From positions 131,592,501 through 131,656,500 of the forward strand of contig CM075651.1 of assembly GCA_037953625.1 (NCBI GenBank): a stretch of DNA of 64,000 bases, given 5' to 3'. Numbering within the stretch: position 1 is the first letter of the stretch; the number at the start of each line of letters is the position of its first letter. This DNA is from Crotalaria pallida (taxonomy: Eukaryota > Streptophyta > Magnoliopsida > Fabales > Fabaceae). Made by a program: the position numbers and the translations under genes. This document shows, piece by piece, positions 36,979 to 47,722 of this stretch. The notes below the pieces were generated by a model that did no database searches, had not been told where the DNA came from, and worked only from the letters and a program-made list of their open reading frames with translations.

Positions 36979-39900
36979 ATGTCTACTGTTACCAAATTTG
37001 ACATCGAGAAGTTTGACGGCAAAATTAGCTTTTCTATTTGGCGTGTCCAAATGAAGGCCGTTCTTACCCAGAACGGTTTAAAAAAGGCTTTAGATGGAAA
37101 GTCGAAGAAACCAACTTCTATGACTGACGAGCAGTGGGACGAATTGGACGAAAAGGCGCTTTCAGCAATGCAACTTAGCTTATCCAAGGAGGTTCTCCGT
37201 GAGGTAGCAAATGAAACTACAGCCGCGGGATTATGGTTAAAGTTAGAAACTTTATTTATAACCAAAAGCCTCGCAAATAAGCTTCGTCTTAAGGAGCGCT
37301 TATATACGATCCGCATGGGTGTAGGTACATCTATTCAATCTCATCTTGATGAGTTCAATTCCATTATCATGGATTTGGAAAACATGGATATTAAAATTGA
37401 CGATGAGGATAAAGCTGTTTTATTGGTTGTCTCTTTGCCTTCCACCTATAAACACTTCAAAGAAATAATGTTGTATGGTAACAATGATACATTATCCTTC
37501 GAAGATGTTAAATCCAATTTATTGTCCAAAGAAAAATTTGATTTAGAAGTTCATTCCGAGGACAGAGGTGAAGGTCTGAATGTCAGAGGCAGAACTCAAG
37601 AAAGATGGAATACCAGTAATAGAAGGTTCATGTCTAAATCTAAGGGCTACAAATCCAGTAAATTCTGTCGCTATTGCAAGAAATCAGGGCATGATATTTC
37701 CGATTGTTATATCTTAAAGAAAAAACAAGAAAAGGAAGGAAAAGGAAAGCCTCCACAGTCCGCTGAAGCCGCAAATGTTGAAAATGAATCTGATAGTGAT
37801 ATTTTGTTATCCGTTGTAGCTTCTGATAAAAGGAGCAAAACCGAATGGATTCTTGATTCTGGGTGTACCTTTCATATGTGTCCTTATAGGGACTTGTTTT
37901 CAAGTTTTGAGCCTATTGATAGCGGTGTTGTCTTGATGGGCAATGATGCTCAGTGCAAGGTTGCTGGAATAGGTACTATTCAAATCAAGACCCATGATGG
38001 TATTGTCAGGACTTTGACTAAAGTTCGCTATGTTCCTAACTTGAAACGGAACTTAATTTCACTAGGCACCCTCGAGTCTCTTGGGTGCAAGTACTCAGCT
38101 GAAGGTGGTGTCCTAAAAGTTTCAAAAGGTGCCCTTCTCTTGATGAAAGCTAACCGAATTGGTAGCTTATATGTCTTGCAAGGCTCAGTTGTGACAGGCT
38201 TAACAGCGGTATCCTTTTCCATGACCAATAATGATGACACAAAATTATGGCACATGCGCTTGGGCCATATGAGTGAAAAAGGCTTGCACCTTTTGAGCAA
38301 GCTAGGTCATCTTGGAAAACATGTTACCGAAAAGCTGGAGTTTTGCGAGCATTGTGTTTTTGGGAAACAGAGAAGAGCCACTTTCTCTACTGCTACTCAC
38401 CGCACAAAAGGTATTCTTGACTACATTCACTCTGATCTTTGGGGTCCTTCTAAAGTACCCTCTCATGGAGGACACCGCTATATGATGACTCTTATTGACG
38501 ATTTTTCTCGTAAGGTATGGGTTTATTTTCTTACATATAAAAATGAGACTTTTCCCACTTTTAAGAAGTGGAAAACTCTCGTTGAAACCCAAACGGGAAA
38601 GAAGGTCAAGAAGCTTAGAACAGACAATGGCCTAGAGTTTTGTGAAGGTGATTTTAATGACTTTTGTGCACATCATGGTATTGCTAGACATAAAACCATT
38701 CCACGTAAGCCCCAGCAGAATGGTGTTGCAGAGAGAATGAATAGAACTATATTAGAAAAGGCTCGTTGTATGCTTTCAAATGCAGGGTTATGGCATCGAC
38801 ATGATTTGTGGGCCGAGGCAGCATCTACTGCATGTTACTTGATCAACCGTTCTCCACATTCTGCACTTGATTTCAAAATGCCAAAATAAGTATGGTCAGG
38901 TAATCCTATAGACTATTCTAATCTACGAATTTTCGGGTGTCCCGCATATGCACATGTCAATAATGGCAAATTAGCTCCAAGAGCTGTGAAGTGCATTTTT
39001 CTGGGCTATTCATCTGAGTCTAAAGGATATCGTTTATGGTGTTCTGATTCAAAATCAAGAAAATTAATTCTTAGCAGAGATGTGACTTTCAACGAGGATG
39101 CGTTATTATCTTCTGGAAAACACTCTTCTGTGTCTTCTTCTACCAGTACAAGTAATTTGCAGGGTACTAGCGAGAAGGTGGAGTTGGAAGTGAAGTCTAC
39201 CACTACAACCCCAAATTCATTTCCTGATGAACCTAAAAGTGATGATGATGATGATCGTGAACATGACGTTAGTGCCACTTCTCTTATCCAGCCACAAGAA
39301 GATGATTATGTTCTTGACCGAGATAGACCTAGAAGACAAATTAAAATGCCAGCTAGATACACTAATAGTAATAATTTAATTGCTTATGCATTGTCTGTTG
39401 CACAAGAGATAAATGACGTTGTAGAGCCTACCAGCTATACTGAAGTTGTGTCCTGTGCTGATTCCTCGAAGTGGCTAGTGGCTATGAATGAAGAAATCGA
39501 GAGTCTCCATAAGAACAATACATGGAATTTGTCAGAGCTTCCACAAGGCAAACGACCTTTGATATGTAAATGGGTCTATAAGAAGAAAGAAGGCATTCCC
39601 GGAGTAGAAGATCCTAGATGCAAAGCATGACTTGTTGTCAAAGGATTTACTCAAAAAGAAGGTATTGACTTTAATGAAATTTTCTCACCTGTTGTTCGTC
39701 ATACCTCTATTCGTGTTCTGCTTGCTTTTGTTGCTCTGTTTGATTTGGAATTAGAGCAACTTGATGTGAAGACAACTTTTCTGCACGGAGAGCTGGAAGA
39801 AGAGATCTATATGGATCAGCCCGAGGGATTTGTTGTCCCTGGTAAGGAGCATCTTGTATGCCGCCTAAAGAAATCTTTGTATGGCCTTAAGCAAGCTCCG

Positions 39901-41034
39901 AGACAATGGTATAAAAGGTTCGATTCTTTTATGATTGGGCAAGGTTATTCTAGAAGTCAATATGATGATTATGTTTATTTCAAAAGGTTTCCCGATGGAT
40001 CTTTTGTATACTTGTTACTTTATGTTGATGATATGCTGATAGCATCACGTGACAAGACTCTAATCAGAAAATTAAAAACTCAACTTAGTAATGAGTTCGA
40101 GATGAAAGAATTAGGTGCAGCTCAGAAGATTCTTGGCGTGGAGATTCGAAGGGATCGTCAAGTTGGTAAATTATTCTTATCTCAACATAAATACATTGAG
40201 AGAGTGCTTGATAGGTTCAATATGAGTAGCTGCAAACCCGTTTCTACTCCACTTGCTGCACATTTAAAATTATCATCAGACCTTTGCCCAGAGACAGAGG
40301 AAGAGGTGGAGCATATGTCTCACGTTCCTTATGCTAGTGCAATTGGTAGTCTTATGTATGTTATGGTATGCACTAGACCCGATTTAGCCTATGTTGTGAG
40401 CATGGTGAGTCGATACATGCATAATCCTGGGAAAGATCATTGGAATGCTGTCAAATGGATTTTCCGATACTTGAAAGGTACTTCCGATGTCGGCTTGGTG
40501 TTTGACAGAAGCAAGGCTAGAACTGATGGCATTGTAGGTTTTGTTGATTCAGACTATGGTGGTGATCTTGATCGAAGAAGATCTCTTTCTGGATATATAT
40601 TTAATATCTGTAATTGTGCTATCAGTTGGAAGGCTACTTTTCAATCCATTACTGCATTATCTACCACTGAAGCAGAGTATATGTCAGCAACAGAGGGTGT
40701 GAAGGAAGCTATTTGGCTTCGAGGTTTGGTCAACGAACTTGGTCTAGCACAAGAAACTTTGATTGTGTTTTGTGATAGCCAGAGTGCTATTCACTTGACC
40801 AAGAATAATCGTTATCACGACAAGACCAAACACATTGATGTGAAACATCATTTTATCAGAGATACTGTTGCACTTGGTGAGGTTGTGGTGAGAAAGATTC
40901 ACACATCGGAGAATCCAGCAGATATGCTTACTAAGACACTTCCACAAGCTAAGTTCCAACATTGCTTAGAACTTGTTGGTCTCTACAATGCTGAATTCGA
41001 GCCAAGGTTGAGATTGTTGGGTGGCTCTGCATAA
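36979..41034 (+). pseudogene. Copia gag-pol polyprotein with two in-frame nonsense codons
   Basis: One frame of 1352 codons holds the whole polyprotein. Domains in order: UBN2-type gag (residues about 5-220), zinc knuckle CRYCKKSGHDISDC (about 230-243), protease LDSGCTFHM (about 293), integrase with an H-H-C-C finger (HMRLGH..CEHCVFGKQ) and DDE core (HSDLWGP..RTDNGLEF..PQQNGVAERMNRT), reverse transcriptase with YVDDM near residue 1015, and RNase H ending in the TTEAEYMS region. The frame is broken by TAA at 38887-38889, where related elements usually have a glutamate, and by TGA at 39628-39630 at a position where an arginine codon (CGA) is likely; that would be a C-to-T change. There are no frameshifts. 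The stop codon at 41032-41034 lies 20 bases inside the 3' LTR. The three fragments alone cannot supply a complete polyprotein. Confidence 0.93.
41003..41014 (+). other. Polypurine tract of the Copia element
   Basis: CAAGGTTGAGAT lies directly before the 3' LTR. The typical plant Copia form is AAGGTGGAGAT. Confidence 0.7.
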
Positions 41035-41379
41035 TTCCCTCTTTCCCATTAATCATTTATGGCTATTGTGCTACTGCTATACTAATAAGTGGTTGTTATT
41101 TTTCTTTGTTTTATACCACATGTAACAGAATGGTTCTGAACCATTCCTGACTCCTATATAAGGAGGCATACATTACGTTTTTCATTCAAGCCTAATTGTT
41201 CTCATTCTTGTAACAACTCCCATTCTCATATTCCCATTCTCTCATTTCCATTTTTCTCAAATAGAAAGTTCATTATAGAAAGTTATTATTCTTATTTTGC
41301 CAATTTTATTTTATTAACTTCTCTTTAATTCTCCAATTGCTTTGATCCTGTGCTTCCGCTTAGTGCATATACCTTAACA
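41015..41379 (+). repeat. 3' LTR of the Copia element
   Basis: It differs from the 5' LTR at three positions only (CTCTGCATAA for CTCTACATAA, GAACCATTCC for GAACTATTCC, GATCCTGTG for GATCATGTG). Confidence 0.93.
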
Positions 41380-42687
41380 AACCAAAATACCAAGACTTAA
41401 ACCCATTATACCAATTAATCAATTGCATCAATAACACAGAATAGAGAAAAAAATTAGAACAAACAATAGCAACGCATAACCAGATCAAGAGGGAAAAAAA
41501 TAAATAAAAATAAAAATCAAAGGGATAATTATTTACATTAAACCCAAACTTCATTAGTAACAGAGATTATGAAAACATTTCATACCTATGAAGACTTCAA
41601 ATTGAAGGAGGGTACAGCAACAATAACCTGTAACACTTTAATCACTAAACAAAATTACAATAAATCTCTCTATTTTTCACTAAAAATCATATCACTCTGT
41701 CCTTCTCTCCTTGTTCTCTCCTCCCTTTTTCGTGCTTGTTACTGTGTTGCTTTTATATGCCTTGAATGTTGAATCAAAGAGAAGAAAGAATCAACCCGAA
41801 ATCATGCACAATTGATTTTTTTACCTTGTAAAACACGTGCTTGAAGATTAAGAAGGAGAGACCGGATTTCGCGTGAGGGAACTAAAGAGAAGAGGAAAAA
41901 CGCGAATTCATCATGAGGAGGGTGAGAAGAATCGTCATTTTTGTTTAAGAATCACAAATTGATTCGTGACTTTGGGATGGAAAAGGAAGGTTTTGGGAGA
42001 TGGGAATCAATAATTGATGAGAGATTGAAAATAATTTGGAGATTGAGAAGTTAGGGTTTTTTAATTTGGGAGGAGAGGGAGAAGAAGAAGCAGCAGCCGC
42101 TGCTGCTGTGTTGTTGGACGCGTGAATATGAAACTAGGGGATGGGAACCGGGTTTGGGCCAAACGGCCCAAACCCCCTTTTTTTTTGTATTCAACCCCTT
42201 TTTCTTGAAATATTTTCCTTTTTCTTTGTTTTTTTTTAAATAAAACCCAAAATAACTTAAGACACAAAAACTAAAAAAAATTCAAACAAACCTTTTATTT
42301 TTATTTTAAAACCTCTTTTTCTTTTTAAATTCTTTTTAAAAAAAATAAACCAAAAAAAAACTCAATACACAAGAATAAAACATTCAAACAAGCTTTTTTA
42401 TTATTATTTTTTTAAAATTATAAAAATTTGAGAATAAAAGTTTAATTAAAGAAAAGAAAAGAAAAAAAAAATTTACAAAATAATACTTTTGACCCCGGAC
42501 AAAATTGGGTGGCTACACATTTCTTTTCCTCCTAATTTTAATCCTTTATTATTTTCAAATAAATATTCAAAATTCAAATTCATAATTAATTCTACTTAAC
42601 ATAAAATTCCTAATATCGAATAGTATTCCAATATATATATATATATATATATATATTATTTCGGGAATAATTCTAGTGGGTGTTACA

Positions 42688-43027
42688 ATTCTAGTCTATA
42701 TTGCAAAGCTGCAACTGTTGATGATAATTGGCTTCGCCACATGCGGTTTAGCATTTCAACTTTGAAAGCATCAAATTTCTTGCAAACAAAAAATGGGTCA
42801 CTAGCTTGCCTATTATTCAAGCTCCTGATCAACTATGTGAAGCTTGTATAGTACATAAGAAGTATCAAGATCCTTTTCCTAAAGGACATGTCTAGAGAGC
42901 TATAAAGCACATGAGCTGGTGTCCTCTGATTTATGACGTGTGGGAGTTCTATCCAATGGAGGTAATAAATATTTTATAACTTTTATTAATGACTTCAGTA
43001 GCTAGGAAGACGTGGGTATATTTTAAA
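42688..43027 (+). pseudogene. Old Copia pol remnant, integrase part
   Basis: This is the continuation of 31310-32706. Across several frameshifts one reads NWLRHMRF (the HHCC finger), LANKKWVTSLPIIQAPDQLC, EAC, and near the end INDFS..KTWVYF, the region around the first catalytic aspartate of Copia integrase. It stops at about 43027, where an LTR fragment begins. Confidence 0.72.
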
Positions 43028-43270
43028 TGAGAAATTGACTTTACAAACTAAAATCAAAACTATAACAAACACCATAAAATCAATTAAAATCAACTCATAG
43101 TTACTCAATCTAAACATAAACTAATTCAAAGAAATAAAACAAAATCATTGGGACTAAAAATAATGCAAAACCGTGGGGACCTCCCTTATGGATGCATGTC
43201 CAATTTTTAACTTTCAAACTCAAATACATACATAATAATGATTAGAAAATCAAGAGGAAACAAGAAAATC
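43028..43270. mobile_element. Left part of an LTR fragment split by the family 2 element
   Basis: AT-rich sequence, including GTGGGGACCTCCCTTATGGA, that should continue at 61826 after removal of family 2; the AAATC duplication at 43266-43270 and 61826-61830 supports this. No coding. The left border is not marked by a target duplication matching the right one. Confidence 0.5.
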
Positions 43271-43286
43271 TGTAACATCCTCACTT
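43271..43286 (-). repeat. Terminal 16 bp of the family 2 left LTR
   Basis: TGTAACATCCTCACTT is identical to the start of the right LTR at 58657-58672. The next base already belongs to family 1 gag-pol sequence. Confidence 0.75.
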
Positions 43287-45142
43287 AGGCCGAATGAATT
43301 GTTTAGCAAATAACTCTTCGATGTGCTTCTTTAGCTCGGCCAATTCTGGAGGGGCCATCCGATACGGGGCAATTGATATTGGTCCTGCACCGGGAACCAA
43401 ATCAATGCTAAATTCTACTTCTCTGTGTGGCGGTAAACCAGGAATATCATCCAGGAATACCTCCGGAAACTCCTGCACCACTGGAATCTTGTTAACATCC
43501 GGAGCGGTTCTGATTTCTAGATTTGACAAGGTTGCATCAGGGAATAGGATGGCCTTGCTATGGCAATCAATAAGAACTTTATTCTTCGCCATCCAATCCA
43601 TGCCGAGGATGATATCAAGCCCCTTGAGAGGTAAACAAATAAGATTCAAGTTGAATTCTCTCTCAAGTACTCGCAAAGAACAGTTTAGACATGCGAGGGA
43701 CGTAGTCACTGCGGGGCTGGTAGGTGTCGACACCGAGAGCACATACGGCATCTCTACCGTAGACATTCCGATTCTCTTGACACATGATAATGAAATAAAG
43801 AAATGCGATGCACCACTATCAAACAATATTTTACAAGGGAGAGTATTTAAAGTACCAATACCTCGGATAAGTTCATCACCTTCCTCTACCTCCTCGCCAT
43901 CCATAGTGTACACCTTACCCTTCTGGACGGGTTTCTTTCCCTTGGCGGGTTGCGCCCGAGTCACATTAACTTCCTGTTTCATATTCTTCTTTGGGCATTG
44001 ATAATAGAAGTGACCAGGTTGACCACAAGTAAAACAAACCCTAGGTTTTGAGTCTTGATTTTTGAACCAGCACTCTCCAAGATGACGCTTTCCACAATGA
44101 GTGCATGTAGGATAGCTAGGAAAAGCAACTCCTGTGGGACCAGGATTGGACCGTGGAGGACCTCTGTTGGCACTAGCAGAATAGGGACCAGATTTATTCA
44201 TAGGCGCTTTACCCTTGATCGGGCCTCCAGATTTTTGCACATTTTTACCCCGATCAGTCCCTTGCATATTCTTCAAGCTCCTTTCATAAGCACTGGTCAT
44301 ATTAATCAGTTGAGCTAAGCTGGCAATATTCTGATATTCAAACAACACCTTGATCTCAGGGCGTAGGCCACTTTCAAATTTAATGCATTTTGCCCTCTCC
44401 TCAACATCTCTGTAACCAAGCGAGTAGCGCATCAACTCCCGGAACTTTGCAGCATATTCACCAATATTCATGTCACCTTGAACAAGATTCAGAAATTGCA
44501 GCTCTTTCTCTCTGCGTTCATTCTCCGGAAAATACTTGCCCAAAAAGTGAGTGCGGAAAAGTTCCCAAGTAATTTCCCGATTAGCCGCTTCAAGATCGCG
44601 ACGTTCCTGTTGCCACCAATATTGGGCCTCACTGATCAGCATAAATTCTGCAAGACGAACCCATTGGTCCTGTGGAGGCTGAAGAGAAGCAAAGATTTTC
44701 TCAATGTCCTAGAGCCAATCTTGGGCTCCATCTGGATTGTGTCCTCCATCAAACCTCAGAGGATCCTGTTTCTTGAACCTTGAAAGCCAATCAATAACAG
44801 GAGGAGCAGGTTGGGGTGGTTGCATAGCAGCAACAGCAGCAGTGACAGCGTTTGCAATATTCTGAGCCTGATTCTGGTTGGCTTGAACCAGATTCTCTAG
44901 AATAGCTGTAAGACGATCATTCTCGTTTTGTCGACGAGCCATGAAGGGTATCTACCTTGTTGAAGATCACAACTAAATTAGTATGTCAAGAAGAATTTAA
45001 AGAAGAAAGACTTAAAGGAAATTATTTAAGAATTACTAAAGATGAACCTAAACATTGACATTTGAACAATTTCTCGCTTGATGAGAAATCAAGGAGTAAT
45101 GAAACTCCATAGCCGAGGACAAAACTGCCCTGATACCATGAA
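43287..45142 (-). pseudogene. Family 1 Tekay internal region, truncated copy (gag and protease)
   Basis: This is a near-identical copy of about 50546-52403. The gag start MARRQNENDRLTAILENLVQ is at 44942. An in-frame TAG at 44709-44711 interrupts gag after DWL. The frame then continues from 44642 through the gag domain, the zinc knuckle CFTCGQPGHFYYQC and protease (FDSGASHFF, where the other copy has SHSF) to the start of reverse transcriptase. It breaks off at 43287, where family 2 LTR sequence begins. A primer binding site with one change (TGGTATCAGGGC) is at 45127-45138. Confidence 0.88.
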
Positions 45143-45950
45143 TGTGACACCCTAAGTTTTATTATATAATTAAACAAAGATTTTATGAGTTTTCTTTGCT
45201 TAATTAATTTCTAACTCCATTATCAGAGTGGGGAAGCCTAAATTCATTATTAAAATAGTGGTCTAGAATTTTTCTTTTCCTAACTTTTACAAACAAAGGG
45301 GTACACATGTGGAATTACTTAATTACCCTTATTTAGAAAATATATTTAGTAGTATTTAGTTATAGAAAATATTTAGGAAAAATCCGACAGAGTTTACTCT
45401 GTTTATCGGATATTTTCCATATTTCTTGAAAACCTGCTACCTGCGTGAAAGTTAAAAATACATTTTCCAGTTCAGTTCCTTTTACTTATGTGCAGTGCTA
45501 GGGTGTTTCCCCAGCTCATTCTATAGCCCCGCACTCATTTAGTTTTGCAACATTACATAGGTATTATTTACAACAAAAATATGCACGGAACGTCCCCGTC
45601 ATAGTGGAGGAAATCCGGCCCAAAGGTGCTCACACATTGCACCACAAAAATATACTAAGTCATAAGGAAAGTTTAAACTAAGTTTTTATATAAAATCTCA
45701 AAATAACTAAATCCAAAACTAGTAGAATAAAAGTATGAACCACTACTCTCCCTAGTTGGGAGAGTGATCCTGCTCGGCTGGGACCTCGGAATCTAACTCT
45801 GAACCTGAAAAATGGGCGTAAGGGGTGAGAAATCCACGAACCCAGAAATGTCATTTTAAAGAGGCATAAGAACAACTAAGGCATGCAACAATCAATTCAT
45901 ACACATACATAAATCATGCTTCATTGCATACCTTATTGGTTCGAAATTAA

Positions 45951-45985
<35 letters not shown>

Positions 45986-47722
45986 ATGATAAACACTCTT
46001 GGTTTTTCTTCAACTTAAACATGACTTTTACTTTCACAAGCTTTTAACTTTTGTATCTTAACTTTGCTTGCATTATGAATTCCATTAGGTATTCTTGCTG
46101 CACAATTGGTTAGGATGGTATCTTCACCCAATAGGACTTCTTCTCACTCAGGACTTCTTCACCCATAAGACCTTTCCCTCGTTAGGGCCTTTTCTTTATT
46201 TTCTTTTCTTCACTCTCTTTCATATATTCTCATTTATTCATATTTCATGATTATATTTGGTAATGCAGCTATTAATCATCGCGTAGGATCCACGTAACCT
46301 AACGAGCCTTTGATCTTATGGGGATTTTTCCTGAGCGAGCTTTGTACCTATTGGGGCTAATTCGGGCCTACTTTACTAGTAGGACCCTGTCCTAACCGTG
46401 TGCACCTAATGGGTGTGGATCCCAAAACGCGATTAATAGCTGCAGACCTTCTTATTTTTCCTTACTTTGCATTATCACTTTATTTCTTTCATTTCTCATA
46501 CTCATAATTTGCAAAGTAACACTTCTCATTTCCAATTCATATAAACTTTTCAAAACATCTCATTTTTTTCACTTGAAGTTACATAATTACATATTTACTA
46601 ACATAAACAATTTCTTACTCCTTATTCTCATAAATTCCTTTTTCAACTTATTACTTACAATGTCCATAAATTCCTCAACTAATTGCAAGGTAAACAACTA
46701 ATACAAAACAAACCACAAATACAACTAATAATCATGCTTATTTCATGTAGCAAATAGGGTCAAGCAATTTCATGAACAATAACATATATATTAAAGAGAG
46801 AAAATCATATTATCTAACCCTAAACTTAATCATAATTATACACACCCAAAATTCAACTCCCAAGCCCATGAATCAACCCCCTTACCTTGATTTTGAAGAT
46901 TAAAAGAGAAAATACCAAGTTTAGCTAAGATCCTCTTGGCTGGATGAGAGAGAAAACGTGGAGAGAGAGAGATCCAAGAGCTTGATGATGATGAATAGTG
47001 CAAGAGGGATGCTTAATGATGATCCATGATGATTAATTTGGGGAGATTTGTTTGATTTATGAATTGGGGTTGAAAACCCTAGAGAGAAGTCGGAGAAAAG
47101 AAGAGTGAGAAAGTGATATTTGGGGTTAAAATGACCCCAACTCGTGTTTTTATTTTTTTGCTGATCTGTTAAAAACACTCGAGTCTTTTACTAATCACTC
47201 GAGTGAATCCAAAAAATACTCGAGTCTTTTCTAAAAGACTCGAGTGAACCTGAGAGCTCAGATTTTCCCCGATTCTGGATCTGTAAAATACTCGAGTCTT
47301 TTCTAAAAGACTCGAGTCTTTTTGCCCAGTACCCCCCTTTGATCAATTTCCTATTTCCTCCTATTTTATTCCTGCTTCAAATCGAGATAACTTCTTCGTT
47401 ACCCGACGGATCTTGCTCAAATTTGAAAGCAAGCTTCCTAAAATCCTTAACTTCATATCCAACGGTGGAAATCTTGATTGGGGTTGTAATTATTTAATTA
47501 CAATTTTCCAAGTTAGGGTTGTTGGAAAGGTGTTTTAACTTAGATAAACTTGCACTTTCTAACCCGATTCACTTCCAATTTCGATTCTACCCTTCATAAC
47601 TTCTTTCTAGCACCTCACATACTCGTTGGATTATTTTTCTTAGTTTTTCTTAATTAATTTTAATATATTTTCATAACAATTAATTAAATAAATTAACTGG
47701 AAATTAAATTGAGGACGTTACA
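45143..47722 (-). repeat. Family 1 Tekay LTR, left copy
   Basis: 2580 bp, starting TGTGACACCC and ending GGACGTTACA on the plus strand. It differs from the copy at 52404-54985 at about seven positions and in the length of a TA run (about 45957-45983). It holds six ACTCGAGT sites (47177-47317) and a short CCCAATAGGACTTCTTC-type repeat near 46130. It is the 3' LTR of the internal region to its right and the 5' LTR of the truncated one to its left. Confidence 0.93.

Larger units (their letters stand above)
36576..41379 (+). mobile_element. Complete, young Ty1/Copia retrotransposon
   Basis: The LTRs are both 365 bp (36576-36940 and 41015-41379). They start TGTTGGGTGGCTC and end ACCTTAACA and differ at only three positions. 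The target duplication AACCA is perfect (36571-36575 and 41380-41384). A primer binding site, a polypurine tract and one long gag-pol frame are present. Three differences in 365 bp imply insertion on the order of a few hundred thousand years ago at commonly used plant rates. The element is no longer autonomous because of two nonsense codons. Confidence 0.95.
35368..42517 (-). mobile_element. Tat-type solo LTR, interrupted by a complete Copia element
   Basis: The LTR consists of 35368-36575 plus 41385-42517, about 2.34 kb. It begins TGTCGTGGTCGGGG and ends GGGTGGCTACA. The target duplication CATTT is perfect (35363-35367 and 42518-42522). A box at 35668-35735 (GGTCCTACGTACCC..ATCAAGGCTACGTAGTT) is shared with the LTRs of the Tat-like element at 20348. 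From this the minus orientation is inferred. No internal region remains. Confidence 0.82.
32707..42687 (-). mobile_element. Tekay-type solo LTR, interrupted by a nested solo LTR
   Basis: The element consists of 32707-35367 plus 42518-42687, about 2.8 kb in total. It begins TGTAACATCTC and ends GTGGGTGTTACA. The possible target duplication is ATGCT/ATTCT with one mismatch (32702-32706 and 42688-42692). Its removal rejoins the two halves of the old Copia pol, which supports the borders. The minus orientation is inferred from similarity of its left end to that of family 2 (TGTAACATCCTCACTTT). It contains a 50-bp tandem repeat, two ACTCGAGT clusters and a TA run at about 42633-42655. No coding sequence is present. 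Confidence 0.8.

Noticed and set aside
43294..44001. 235-residue plus-strand frame, seen again at 50555-51262
   Set aside because: It is the antisense shadow of the family 1 gag and protease coding strand. The minus-strand reading has clear zinc knuckle and protease motifs.
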